DNA of 64,000 nucleotides, from assembly GCA_037384065.1 (NCBI GenBank), contig JARROJ010000001.1, positions 51,345 to 115,344 of the forward strand, written 5' to 3'. The DNA comes from JABDPF01 sp037384065 (GTDB lineage Bacteria; Pseudomonadota; Gammaproteobacteria; Xanthomonadales; SZUA-36). Each line of letters opens with the position of its first letter. Position 1 is the stretch's first letter. Positions 39,024 to 49,810 of the stretch are shown here, piece after piece. The position numbers were made by a program, and so were the translations under genes. Under the pieces are notes generated by a model. That model did not search any database and had not been told where the DNA came from. It saw only the letters and a list, made by a program, of their open reading frames with translations.

Positions 39024-40337
39024 TCAAGTGGGCAGGTCGCGCCGCAGCGCCCGCGCCGCCAGGACGAAGTGCAGCACGCACCAGGACTTGGCGACCAGCG
39101 CGGTGGCGATGATCGCGTAACGCAGGCCATCCGCGTCGCCCCAGGCCGGGCGCAACAGGTCGGACAGCGTGCCGATGATGAGCGGACCCAGCCCCAGCCC
39201 GATCAGGTTGATCAGGAAGAACAGGACCGCCGAGGCAACGGCGCGCTGGCGCAGGTCGACGATCGAGTGGGCCACCGCCAGCGAGGCGCCCAGCCACGTG
39301 GCGCCGAGCATCTCGTACGGAATATACGCCAGGAACATCGTGCCGGTATCGGCGGTCAGGAAGGTCAGCGGAACCAGCGGCAGCGTCAGGCCGATCGTGA
39401 TGGCCGGAAAACGGGCGTACCAGCTTTGCGAGCGTTCCGACAGGCGATCGGTGACCCAGCCCGAGAGGGCGATGGCGATCGCACCGCCAAGGCCCGTGAT
39501 CAGCGCCAGGCGCCAGCCGATGTCGCCGATCGGCAGCCCGTGCGCGCGAATGATGAACGACGGCATGAAGTTGCCGACGCCGTACCCGGCCAGTGACTGC
39601 AGGCTGCCCGCAATGGCCAGGTGGCGAAACGAGCGGCGCCCCCAAAGCAGACGCAGCGTGTCCAGGAACCGCGGCGCGTTACCGGACGCGACGGTCGCGG
39701 CGGACGCCACGTCCGCGCGATAACCGTGATCGGCCAGACCGCGCACCGGCTCGCGCACCGTCGCCGCGACCAGCAGCGCGATGAGCACCCCCGGCAAGCC
39801 GACCGCGACGAACGTCGCGCGCCAGCCGAGCTGCTCGGCAGCCCAGCCACCGGCGCTGTACGCCACGAGGTAGCCGAAATAGACGCCCATGGAGAACAGC
39901 GACAGCGCGAACGCGCGCCGCTGGCGCGGAAAGATGTCGGAAATGATCGAGTGCGACGGCGGGCTGCCGCCGGCCTCGCCGACGCCGACACCGACGCGCA
40001 GCAGCGCCAGTTGCAGAAAATTCTGGGCCCCGCCCATCAGCGCCGTCATCAGGCTCCAGAACGCCAGCGAAAGCGAGACGACCCGCTTGCGTCCGTAGAG
40101 TTCGGCCGCGTGCGCGATCGGCACCCCCAGCACCGAGTAGAACACCGCGAACGCGAAACCGGACAGCATGCCCAGTTGCCAGTCCATCAGGCCCAGGTCT
40201 TCGCGGATCAGTTCCTGCAGGATCACCAGCACCTGGCGGTCGATGAAATTGAAGGTGTAGACCACCGTCAGCAGGCCGAGAACATACCAGCGGTACGTCG
40301 GCTTGCGGTAACGATTCACGGACAGCGGGTCGGACAC
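39024..40337 (-). CDS. MFS transporter (spinster-like)
   Basis: 437 residues with 12 predicted transmembrane helices. MFS signature between TM2 and TM3 (HAAELYGRKRVVSLSLAFWS), TM4-5 GVGVGEAGGSPPSHSIISD and the second-half WVTDRLSERS. The order of motifs resembles proteobacterial spinster-family transporters. Substrate unknown. Begins with GTG. Divergent from the small unknown gene at 40427. Confidence 0.88.
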   Translation of the reverse strand: MSDPLSVNRYRKPTYRWYVLGLLTVVYTFNFIDRQVLVILQELIREDLGLMDWQLGMLSGFAFAVFYSVLGVPIAHAAELYGRKRVVSLSLAFWSLMTALMGGAQNFLQLALLRVGVGVGEAGGSPPSHSIISDIFPRQRRAFALSLFSMGVYFGYLVAYSAGGWAAEQLGWRATFVAVGLPGVLIALLVAATVREPVRGLADHGYRADVASAATVASGNAPRFLDTLRLLWGRRSFRHLAIAGSLQSLAGYGVGNFMPSFIIRAHGLPIGDIGWRLALITGLGGAIAIALSGWVTDRLSERSQSWYARFPAITIGLTLPLVPLTFLTADTGTMFLAYIPYEMLGATWLGASLAVAHSIVDLRQRAVASAVLFFLINLIGLGLGPLIIGTLSDLLRPAWGDADGLRYAIIATALVAKSWCVLHFVLAARALRRDLPT

Positions 40338-40426
40338 GGCAGCCTTGATGCAGGGCGATCGTCGGAACTGGGATGGTGCAGCATATCAGGTTTAGAATAG
40401 GTTGCAGACACCGGGGGCGGTTGCAG

Positions 40427-40897
40427 ATGCTGGAACGGGAGGTCAAACGTTACGCGGCCTATTTTCGGGGCTGGTGCCAGGCGTTCGGCGAACACGAAAG
40501 CCTCGCGGATCACGAGCGCGACGTATTCTGGCTGGTGACGGACGAGGCCGCCGGCTTCGTGCTGCCGGCCACCTACCAGCGCCAGCTGTACCGGGAGATT
40601 CTGCTGCACCGGACCGCGCCGACCCTGACCTTCCGCAGCGACCGCGTCGAGGTCGGCGGCTTCCAACTGGAACTGGCGCGGCAGTACGAAACGCGGATTC
40701 TCGATTCGATCGGCGGTCTGCTCGCATCGGACCGCAGACTGCACGTCTACCTGACCTCGCACCTCATGTACGGCACCGCCGCCCGCATCCTCACGTTATC
40801 GGCGAAAAAACCGCTGCTGATCATTTACAAGGAGATCGGCACCCTGCGCATCAGACTGGACCGGCCCGCTCCTCCCAGACCCGGCACAGCTCGATGA
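40427..40897 (+). CDS. Hypothetical protein
   Basis: 156 residues, not recognised. Rich in Arg, Glu and Tyr, with no signal peptide or membrane segment; predicted mixed alpha/beta (MLEREVKRYAAYFRGW helix; TLTFRSDRVEVGGFQLEL strands). ATG 40427 is chosen because a TAGAAT -10-like box (40393-40398) lies upstream of it. The last 47 bases overlap the convergent pepT gene, a larger overlap than usual, so the true end of expression is of interest. No function is proposed. Confidence 0.6.
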   Translation: MLEREVKRYAAYFRGWCQAFGEHESLADHERDVFWLVTDEAAGFVLPATYQRQLYREILLHRTAPTLTFRSDRVEVGGFQLELARQYETRILDSIGGLLASDRRLHVYLTSHLMYGTAARILTLSAKKPLLIIYKEIGTLRIRLDRPAPPRPGTAR

Positions 40898-42113
40898 TGA
40901 CCTCGACCGCCTTGTGCATGTCGTAGGTCGAGATCCACTCGTACCGTGAATGGAAATTGTGTTCGCCGGCAAAAATGTTCGGCGTCGGCAGCCCCATGAA
41001 GGACAGCCTGGAACCGTCCGTGCCGCCCCGAATCGGCTCGACGCGTGGTTCGAGTCCGGCCCGCCGAATCGCCTCGATGGCGTTGTCGCTCACCTCGGGG
41101 TAATCGTCCAGCACCTCCTTCATGTTGCGGTAGGATTCCTCGACGAGCACCTCGGCGCGCGCGCCGGGAAATTCGGCCGCGGCTTCCTGTGCGAGGCGTT
41201 CGGCCAGCATCTCGCGCTCGCTCAGCCCTGCCGTGTCGAAGTCGCGCACGAGCAGTTTCACGCGCGTTTCCTCGACCCCGGCCTCCATCATGTAAGGATG
41301 CAGAAAACCCTCATAACCTTCTGTTGTTTCAGGTGAATTACCTTCTTTTGGGAGGCTGTCGATGAACCGCGCCGCCACCTTGATGGCGTTGACCATGCGG
41401 TCCTTGGCAAAGCCGGGATGCGTGTTGCGGCCGTGAAAAACCACCGTCATCGAATCGGCCGAGAACGTCTCGACCTGCAGTTCACCCAGCGTTTCGCCGT
41501 CCATCGTATAGGCGCAATGGGCGCCGAAAACGTCGACGTCGAAGTACTGCGTGCCGGTTCCGACCTCCTCGTCCGGCGTAAAGCCGATGCGCACCGGTCC
41601 GTGCGGAATTTCCGGGTGATTGACCAGGTATTCCGCCGCGGCCATGATCTCGGCCACGCCCGCCTTGTTGTCCGCGCCCAGCAGGGTCGTGCCCGAGGCC
41701 GTGATGATGTCGTTGCCGACCTGGTCGGCCAGCGCCGGGTTCTCGTCCGCCCGAATGACCGTATCGGGATCGTCCGGCAGCACCAGGTCGCCCCCGTCGT
41801 AGTCGCGGTGAAACACCGGCCTGACGTCCTTGCCGCTCATCTCGGGCGAGGTATCGACATGCGCCAGGAAACCGATCATCGGGATGTCCCGCTTGTCGCT
41901 GTTGGCCGGAATGGTCGCGAACACGTAGCCGTGCTCGTCCATCGTCACGTCCGCCAGGCCGAGTTCAGTACACTGTGCCTGCAGCAGGCGCAGCAGGTCG
42001 AGTTGACCGGGCGTGCTCGGGTAGCTGTCCGAATCCTCGCGTGACTGGGTGTCGATTTTTACGTAGTCGAGGAAGCGCTCGACGCAGTTGGTGCGGTAGC
42101 TCGGCGTGCTCAT
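40851..42113 (-). CDS. pepT: Peptidase T (tripeptide aminopeptidase)
   Basis: M20 dizinc aminopeptidase of 420 residues releasing the N-terminal residue of tripeptides in the cytosol. Zinc ligands: His85 and Asp87 (LAHVDTSP), bridging Asp148 (LLGADNKAG), catalytic Glu182 with Glu183 (TPDEEVGTG), and a late His in EHNFHSRYEW. GAGGAC precedes ATG 42113. Bases 41288-41352, encoding the conserved PETTEGYEGFLHPYM stretch, are unusually AT-rich. In enterobacteria pepT is FNR-activated, but no such site is clear here. Confidence 0.94.
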   Translation of the reverse strand: MSTPSYRTNCVERFLDYVKIDTQSREDSDSYPSTPGQLDLLRLLQAQCTELGLADVTMDEHGYVFATIPANSDKRDIPMIGFLAHVDTSPEMSGKDVRPVFHRDYDGGDLVLPDDPDTVIRADENPALADQVGNDIITASGTTLLGADNKAGVAEIMAAAEYLVNHPEIPHGPVRIGFTPDEEVGTGTQYFDVDVFGAHCAYTMDGETLGELQVETFSADSMTVVFHGRNTHPGFAKDRMVNAIKVAARFIDSLPKEGNSPETTEGYEGFLHPYMMEAGVEETRVKLLVRDFDTAGLSEREMLAERLAQEAAAEFPGARAEVLVEESYRNMKEVLDDYPEVSDNAIEAIRRAGLEPRVEPIRGGTDGSRLSFMGLPTPNIFAGEHNFHSRYEWISTYDMHKAVEVIIELCRVWEERAGPV

Positions 42114-42215
42114 GTCCGTCCTCTTCGGTTTCGATCCGGACCCCACTATCGCACGCCCCCGGGGCGCTCGTTAAGCCGGGAACGTGCTATCGTTGATCCA
42201 GCACAAGGAGGCCTC

Positions 42216-42425
42216 ATGAATCCCTTCACCAAGCGGTTGATGCGCTACCTGGAATCGCTGCGGTACCCGTGGTTGATGCTGCTCACCGTCCTGCTGTTCG
42301 TCATCGACCTGTTCGTACCGGACGCGGTCCCCTTCATCGACGAGATCCTGCTGGGGCTGGTCGCCGTGCTGCTGGGCCGGCTGAAACGCAAACCGACGGA
42401 CGGGCGGCAGCGCCCGCCGCGCTGA
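42216..42425 (+). CDS. DUF6116 small membrane protein
   Basis: 69 residues with two hydrophobic segments (about 17-35 and 41-57), preceded by an excellent AAGGAGG. The pattern MNPFTKRLMRYLESLRYPWLMLLTVLLFVID matches DUF6116 proteins of gammaproteobacteria. Function unknown. Divergent from pepT, convergent to the Tricorn gene. Confidence 0.8.
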   Translation: MNPFTKRLMRYLESLRYPWLMLLTVLLFVIDLFVPDAVPFIDEILLGLVAVLLGRLKRKPTDGRQRPPR

Positions 42426-42475
42426 CGGCGCCCCGTGAGCGGGGGCCGACGCCCGGCGGCGCCGGCCCGAACGGT

Positions 42476-45400
42476 CTATTTGCCGAGCTCGGTCGGCAGC
42501 GGCGGCGCCTGCTGCAGCACGTCGCTCTCGTAACCCTCGAGCTGTGACAGGATCTCTTCGATGGCGGCTTCCAGCTGGCTGTCCACGCCCCGGTTGTACG
42601 CGACCGGATCCAGCGGCACCTCGATATCCGGCGCCACGCCCTCGTTTTCGACGCTCCAGTTGCCCTGGGGGTCGAAGAAGCGGAAGAACGGCACGGTGAG
42701 CCGGCCGCCGTCCATCAGGTCGGGATTCGCGTAGATGCCGATCAGGCCGCCCCAGGTACGTGTGCCCAGCAGCTTGCCGATGCCGGCCAGGCGGAAGGTG
42801 AACGGCAGGTAGTCGCCGCCCGAGCCCGCATCCTGGTCGATCATCATCAGCTTGGGCCCGTGCACGGCGCCGGCCGGCGTGTTGTAGATCATGCCGTCGC
42901 GGTCCTTCCAGCCGGAGAGATGCATGCGGCTCAGCACCTCGATGATGTAATTGGCCGCCTGGCCGCCACTGTTCGAGCGTTCGTCGATGATCAGCGCCTC
43001 CTTGTCGACCTGCGCGAAGAACATGCGGTTGAAGAAGGTGTAGCCGGCGCCTGCGGTGTTCGGCAGGTAGATGTAGCCGACGCGGCCGTCGGTCGCTTCC
43101 TCGACCCGCTGACGGTTGCGTTCGATCCAGGACCACAGGCGCAACTCGCGCTCGTTGTCGATGGGTTCGACCACGATGTCGCGGGCGTCCCGGCCGCTGG
43201 CGTCGGGCCCGACGCGCAACGTCACCTGCTGGCCGACCGTGCCCTGCAGCAGCGCGAAAATGTTGTCCTGCGCCGTGAGTTCCGCGCCGTTGACCGCGAG
43301 AATGTACTCACCTGCCCGGGCGGCGTTGCCCGGCGTCGCCAGGGGCGCCGCGAGGAACGGGTTCCAGTCCTCGCCGGTGTAGACCCGTGCGATCCGGTAA
43401 CGGCCGTTCGCGGTCTCCAGATTCGCGCCGAGCAGACCGGTCTTGACGGCCTGCTCCTTGTGCACGTCGCCGCCGCCGGCGCGGTTGTGTCCGGCATGCA
43501 GTTCCGCGATCATCTCGACGATCACCGCGTTCAGGTCCTCGCGGCGACCGACGTGGTCGACCAGGGGACGGTACTTGCGATACACGCCGTCCCAGTCGAG
43601 ACCGTGCAGGTTGTCGGCGTAGAAGTACTCTTTCTCCATCCGCCACGCCTCATCGAAGATCTGCACCCATTCGACGCGGGGATCGACCATGACCCGCAAC
43701 CCGCCCAGCTTCACCGGCTCGGGCTCCAGTTCATCGGCGATCTCGGCGACAGCGAGTGAACCGTCCGCCTTGCGCACGATGATGTGGCCACCGTCGCTGC
43801 TGATGCGGAAATCACGCACGCCCTCGAGCACGGTGCTCTGCTCGCGTTTCTCGAAATCGAAGCGCAGCAGGCGGTTACCCTCGGCCTCGTTCTTGCCCGG
43901 CGGCAGGTTCGCCACGCCCGGCTGAACCCGTTCGAGGTAGAACAGGTGGCCGTTCTTGCCCGCCTGGACCTGCGCGTAGTTGGCTTCGGCGACGGGCAGC
44001 CCGACGATCCGACCGTCCAACCCGCCCAGGTCGATGCGCGTGACCGGCTTTTCGTCCTTCTTGTCCTTCGCCTTGTCGTCATCGCCGTTATCGTCTTTCT
44101 CGGCTTCCTCGTCGCCGGTCTTCGGCGCCAGCGGCGAGGCGCCATCCGCCGTCAGCACGGCCGCGTAGAGGCCGGCGCGGTAGGGCCGCTCCTGGCTGGT
44201 CATGTTCAGGCCGACCTGCAGGGGGCCCGAATTGGTCGAGGCCGCGAAGTAAAGCACTTTGCCGTCGGTACTGAACGCCGGCGCCGCGACGTCAGCCAAC
44301 CCGTCGCTCACCGTGGTGTCCCGCCCGCTGGCGAACTCGTGCAGCACCAGGTCGCGATGGTAATTGGGTCGTTCCAGCGTGTAGGCCAGCCAGCGGCCGT
44401 CCGGAGAGACGGCGACATCGTACTGCTCGCGGCGCGTTCCGAGGGCGATGCGCTCGCTCTTGCCGCTGGCCAGGTCCAGCACGTGCAGGCCGAGGTGATT
44501 GTCCTGGTAGACCAGGCGTTGCGTATCCCCCGGCGCCCAGGCCAGCAGGAAGTAAAAATGCGGCCCCAGCGGAAACCGCTTTACGCTTCCCGCGCCGAAC
44601 TGGTCGGCCAGCACGACTTCCTGGCCATCGTCGGTTTCCGCGATCCAGGCCACGTGCAGGCCGTCCGGCGACCACAGCGCCGTGTACTCGCGGACGCCAC
44701 CGGTTTCGCTCAGGTTGCGCGTGGAGCCGTCGTCCACGGGAACCGTGAACACCTCGCCGCGCGCCGTCAGCAGCGCCCGCTTGCCGCTGCGCGAGATGTC
44801 GACCGCCTGGATGGTGCCCGAGGCGTCTTTCCACTGCGGCCGAAGTTGCGGCAGATCGGGCGCGATGCGGATTTCGAGCGTCTCGACCTGGCCCGACGCG
44901 AGGTCGAGGCGCTTGATCTGTCCGCCCGCCTCGTACACCACCGTGTCACCGAGGCCGCCGGCCGCCCGCACGTCCCAGTCGGTCTCGTTCGTCAGGCGCG
45001 TCATTTCGCCGGCAGCGGGATCGAAACGGAACAGGTTGAACACCTTGTCGTCGCGGTCGGACAGGAAGTAGACCTGGCCGCCGAGCCAGAACGGGTTGAA
45101 GTTGGTCGCACCGGCGCCGGGAATCACGCGTACCGATTCGCGATCGGCCGACAGGATGTGGACTGCCGGCGTCGTGCCGCCGCGGTATCCCTTCCAGCCG
45201 GAGCCGCCGCCGAACAGGCCGTTATAGCCCGAAACGAAGGGGATGTAGGCGAGTTCACCGGCCGGTCCGTAACGGCCCTGTACGATGCGCGCCTCCATCT
45301 GCCTGACCGGCAGGCCGCCGTCCACCGACACGTGGTACCACTGGCCGGAACGGCCGTGATCGGTCTCCCGGGCGGAGACGAAGGCCACCTCGCGACCGTC

Positions 45401-45748
45401 CGCGCTCCAGCCCTGCGGGCGGTCCGTGCCGGGGTGCCAGGTCAGGCGCCGAGGCTGGCCGCCGGCGACCGGGATCACGTAAACGTCCGTGTTGTCCTCG
45501 TATTCCGCCGCGAAGGCGATGTAGCGGCCGTCCGGCGAGAAGACCGGCCCGTTCTCCTCGGCCGGATGCGAGGTCAGCCGCCGCGCGTCGCCCCCGGACC
45601 GGTCGGCGATCCAGATATCACCGGCGTAGACGAAGGCCAGATGGTCCTGCGACAGGGCCGGCTGGCGCAGCAGCAGGGTTTCATCGGCAACGGCGGAAAA
45701 ACAGAAGGCGGCGAGCAGGAAGCCCGCGAACGCGGTGCGGAAGTTCAT
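42476..45748 (-). CDS. Tricorn-like S41 family peptidase
   Basis: 1090 residues with signal peptide (FAGFLLAAFCFSAVADE), so periplasmic. The N-terminal half is WD/TolB-type beta-propeller repeats (DIWIADRSGGDARRLT, SPDGRYIAFAAE, and so on), then a charged Asp/Lys/Glu-rich linker (about 547-576), a second propeller part, a PDZ-like segment and the S41 tail-specific protease domain with nucleophile DQDAGSGGDYLPF and the upstream His in LHAGHNRAGG. This is the full Tricorn layout. Presumably degrades oligopeptides in the periplasm. Confidence 0.9.
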   Translation of the reverse strand: MNFRTAFAGFLLAAFCFSAVADETLLLRQPALSQDHLAFVYAGDIWIADRSGGDARRLTSHPAEENGPVFSPDGRYIAFAAEYEDNTDVYVIPVAGGQPRRLTWHPGTDRPQGWSADGREVAFVSARETDHGRSGQWYHVSVDGGLPVRQMEARIVQGRYGPAGELAYIPFVSGYNGLFGGGSGWKGYRGGTTPAVHILSADRESVRVIPGAGATNFNPFWLGGQVYFLSDRDDKVFNLFRFDPAAGEMTRLTNETDWDVRAAGGLGDTVVYEAGGQIKRLDLASGQVETLEIRIAPDLPQLRPQWKDASGTIQAVDISRSGKRALLTARGEVFTVPVDDGSTRNLSETGGVREYTALWSPDGLHVAWIAETDDGQEVVLADQFGAGSVKRFPLGPHFYFLLAWAPGDTQRLVYQDNHLGLHVLDLASGKSERIALGTRREQYDVAVSPDGRWLAYTLERPNYHRDLVLHEFASGRDTTVSDGLADVAAPAFSTDGKVLYFAASTNSGPLQVGLNMTSQERPYRAGLYAAVLTADGASPLAPKTGDEEAEKDDNGDDDKAKDKKDEKPVTRIDLGGLDGRIVGLPVAEANYAQVQAGKNGHLFYLERVQPGVANLPPGKNEAEGNRLLRFDFEKREQSTVLEGVRDFRISSDGGHIIVRKADGSLAVAEIADELEPEPVKLGGLRVMVDPRVEWVQIFDEAWRMEKEYFYADNLHGLDWDGVYRKYRPLVDHVGRREDLNAVIVEMIAELHAGHNRAGGGDVHKEQAVKTGLLGANLETANGRYRIARVYTGEDWNPFLAAPLATPGNAARAGEYILAVNGAELTAQDNIFALLQGTVGQQVTLRVGPDASGRDARDIVVEPIDNERELRLWSWIERNRQRVEEATDGRVGYIYLPNTAGAGYTFFNRMFFAQVDKEALIIDERSNSGGQAANYIIEVLSRMHLSGWKDRDGMIYNTPAGAVHGPKLMMIDQDAGSGGDYLPFTFRLAGIGKLLGTRTWGGLIGIYANPDLMDGGRLTVPFFRFFDPQGNWSVENEGVAPDIEVPLDPVAYNRGVDSQLEAAIEEILSQLEGYESDVLQQAPPLPTELGK

Positions 45749-45848
45749 GGTGTCTCCAGTACCGGGGCGCGCCCGGCTGCGGCGTAAAAGAAATCGTCGG
45801 CAATTATAGACGAGTTTGCGCCACGAAACGTTGCACCGGAAACCGGCG

Positions 45849-46832
45849 TCAGGCCGCGAGGAGCTGCCGCAGATAGATCATCCCGATGAGCAGGCCGAGC
45901 GATACGACCCAGGCGATCACGGAGTTGCGCATCCCGCGGCGCGCCTTTTCCTTTTCCCACCAGACGCGCGGCCGGATGCGCTTGAACAGGAACACCACCT
46001 TGCAGGACAGGTTGACGCAGACGATGTTGATCGCCAGCAACAGACCGGCGCCGGTCGCGCCCGTTGTGTCGCCATGACCGAGCATCAGGCCCAGCGTCGC
46101 CGCCGGCGGCAGCAGCGCGACCGCGACCATCACCCCGACCAGCACGCTGGAAAGTCCCGACGTCAGGGACAGCGCGGCCGCGGCGCCCGACGCCAGCGCC
46201 AGCGCGACCGAGTCGATGCCGACCTGGGTACGCATGGCCAGCTCCGCGCTCTGCGCTTCGTACGGCCAGACCAGTCCCAGCGCGGCGGACAGGGCGATCG
46301 CCAGCGCCAGGCCGAGCAGCAGGCTCAGCGCGGCCTCCCGCATCAGTCGCGTATCGCCGAGCGCCGTGCCGAGCGCGAAGGCCAGGTTGGGGCCCAGCAG
46401 CGGGGCGATCACCATCGCTCCGACGACGACGGCGACGTTGTCCGCCAGCAATCCGATCGCGGCCACCAGCGTGGACAGCACCACCAGCACCAGGTAGTTG
46501 GCGTTCAGGCGCGCGCCCTTGGCGACCTCGCCGTGCAGCGCCTCCCGGGCCGCGACCGCCTTGTCCTCCTCCTTTTCCTCGTGCTCCTGCTGCCGCGGCA
46601 GCGAAAGCTCCACCGACAGCACGCTGATCCGGGCGTCGGACTGCGAACCCAGCGTGTTCTGCAGGGCGTCCAGGGCGCCCTGCAGCTTGTCGTCACGAAC
46701 CAGCAGGCGCATCCAGCGATCGCCTTCCTCGTCGGCAGGCGCCGTGCGCACGTCGACCGCTTCGGTTTGCTCCGCGATGGCCCGGATGGTATCGAAACTG
46801 CCGGCGTCGGCGATGATCTCGATGTACTTCAT
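45849..46832 (-). CDS. DUF389 (TIGR00341-type) membrane protein
   Basis: 327 residues. A cytosolic alpha/beta N-terminal domain (about 1-100) precedes a conserved membrane core of about six helices including VVVGAMVIAPLLGPNLAFALGTALGD and LTSGLSSVLVGVMVAVALLPPAATLGL. These are hallmarks of the DUF389/hydrophobic-domain family of unknown function; a transport role is often guessed. ATG 46832 has only weak CGGGT upstream. Divergent from fumC. Confidence 0.85.
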   Translation of the reverse strand: MKYIEIIADAGSFDTIRAIAEQTEAVDVRTAPADEEGDRWMRLLVRDDKLQGALDALQNTLGSQSDARISVLSVELSLPRQQEHEEKEEDKAVAAREALHGEVAKGARLNANYLVLVVLSTLVAAIGLLADNVAVVVGAMVIAPLLGPNLAFALGTALGDTRLMREAALSLLLGLALAIALSAALGLVWPYEAQSAELAMRTQVGIDSVALALASGAAAALSLTSGLSSVLVGVMVAVALLPPAATLGLMLGHGDTTGATGAGLLLAINIVCVNLSCKVVFLFKRIRPRVWWEKEKARRGMRNSVIAWVVSLGLLIGMIYLRQLLAA

Positions 46833-46975
46833 ACCCGTACACGTTAGCCTGCCGGACCCGCCGTGTCACGTCGCCGGCCGCGACCCCGGCGCGAGCGCGC
46901 CGGCGCCGATTCAGTCCCCGCCGGGCGTCGTGTAAGCTGAGGGGACGACGACGCAAGCGCCACGGAGGCAGAACC

Positions 46976-48364
<1,389 letters not shown>

Positions 48365-48421
48365 ACGCGCGACCGCAGCGTACCGCCGCCGGGATGCCGG
48401 ATCGAGGCCGCGCCTGAACCG

Positions 48422-49810
48422 TCACAGCGCGTAGCTTTCGCCCTGTGCCGGCATCGCGACCCCGCGCCCGTCGAGGCGCGTGGCGAAGTGCTGCATGGAC
48501 TCCTCGTCACCGTGCACCAGGAAGGTCCGCTCCGGCGCGCCGGTCTGCTCGTGCCAGGCCAGCAACTCGGCTTCGTCGGCATGCGCCGAAAACCCGCTGA
48601 TCGAATGAACCTGCGCCCGGACCGGGATCTTCTCGCCGAAAATCCGCACGTGGTCGGCGCCGTCGACCAGGATTCGGGCCAGGGTGCCACGGGCCGCGTA
48701 ACCGACGAAAATCACGCTCGATTCCTCGCGCCAGAGGTTGTGGCGCAGGTGGTGGCGCACGCGCCCGCCGGTGCACATGCCCGAACCCGCGAGGATCACG
48801 GCGCCGGCGTTGACCCGGTTGAGGGCGATCGATTCGGCGGTCTCGCGCGTGAAGTGCAGTCCCGGCACGTGAAACGGATCGCGCCCCTCGCGAAACAGTT
48901 CGGCGGTGTCGCTGTCGTAGCAATCGGGGTGTTTCTCGAAAATCTCCGTCGCGGAGATCGCCATCGGAGAATCGAGGAAAACCTGCAGCCCGGTCGGCAG
49001 CAGTTCCTGCTCGACGCCCTCGCGCAGGTAGAACAGCAACTCCTGCGCGCGCTCCAGCGCAAAGGTCGGGATGACCACGTTTCCGCCCCGTGCGAAGGCA
49101 TCGTTGAGGGCCGCGTACAGCGCCTCGACCGACGGCCCGAGCTTTTCGTGCATGCGGTCACCGTACGTGGTTTCCATGACGACGACGTCGGCCGCGGGGG
49201 GCGGCGCCGGGCTGCGCAGGAAGGGTCGCTCGGCGTTGCCGAGGTCACCGGAAAACAGGATCGTGCGGCCGTGGCCGTGTTCGGACAATTCGAGGAACAC
49301 GCATGCCGAACCGAGGATGTGCCCGGCGTCGGCAAAGGTCGCGCGGATGCCGGGCGCCAGCTCCAGCGGGGTCCCGTAGCGCACGCTGCGCCCAAAGTGG
49401 CCAGTGCTGTTCAGGGCGTCCAGGATCGTGTACAGCGGTTCGGCGGCCGCCTTGTGGCCGCGCCGGCGCGCGTGCCGCGCCTCGCGCCGGGCCTCTTCCT
49501 CGTGCAGGTGCGCCGAGTCCAGCATGACCAGGCGCGCCAGCTCGCGCGACGCCGCCGTGGTGATGATTTCACCGCGGAACCCGCGTTTGACCAGCAGCGG
49601 AATTCGCCCGCAGTGATCGAGATGCGCATGGGTCAGCAGCAGGAAGTCGATGCTTCGCGGATCGAAGCCGAAATCCTCCGAATTTTCTTCGCGCAGTTCG
49701 CGCCCGCCCTGGTACATGCCGCAGTCGACCAGGATGCGACAATCGCCGCATTCGACGAGGTGACAGGAACCGGTCACGCTGCGATCGGCGCCATGAAAGG
49801 ACAGTTTCAT
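48422..49810 (-). CDS. MBL-fold beta-CASP hydrolase (putative RNA exonuclease/CPSF-like)
   Basis: 462 residues. Metallo-beta-lactamase motif HAHLDHCGRIP, then DAGHILGSA, FSGDLG, and the beta-CASP signatures METTYGDR, FALERAQE, SGMCTGGRV and SGFSAHADE. Members are RNA-processing nucleases related to CPSF73/YSH1, without the C-terminal domain of RNase J. Expected to act on RNA in the cytosol. ATG 49810 overlaps the LOG-gene stop (ATGA), so the pair is translationally coupled. Confidence 0.88.
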   Translation of the reverse strand: MKLSFHGADRSVTGSCHLVECGDCRILVDCGMYQGGRELREENSEDFGFDPRSIDFLLLTHAHLDHCGRIPLLVKRGFRGEIITTAASRELARLVMLDSAHLHEEEARREARHARRRGHKAAAEPLYTILDALNSTGHFGRSVRYGTPLELAPGIRATFADAGHILGSACVFLELSEHGHGRTILFSGDLGNAERPFLRSPAPPPAADVVVMETTYGDRMHEKLGPSVEALYAALNDAFARGGNVVIPTFALERAQELLFYLREGVEQELLPTGLQVFLDSPMAISATEIFEKHPDCYDSDTAELFREGRDPFHVPGLHFTRETAESIALNRVNAGAVILAGSGMCTGGRVRHHLRHNLWREESSVIFVGYAARGTLARILVDGADHVRIFGEKIPVRAQVHSISGFSAHADEAELLAWHEQTGAPERTFLVHGDEESMQHFATRLDGRGVAMPAQGESYAL

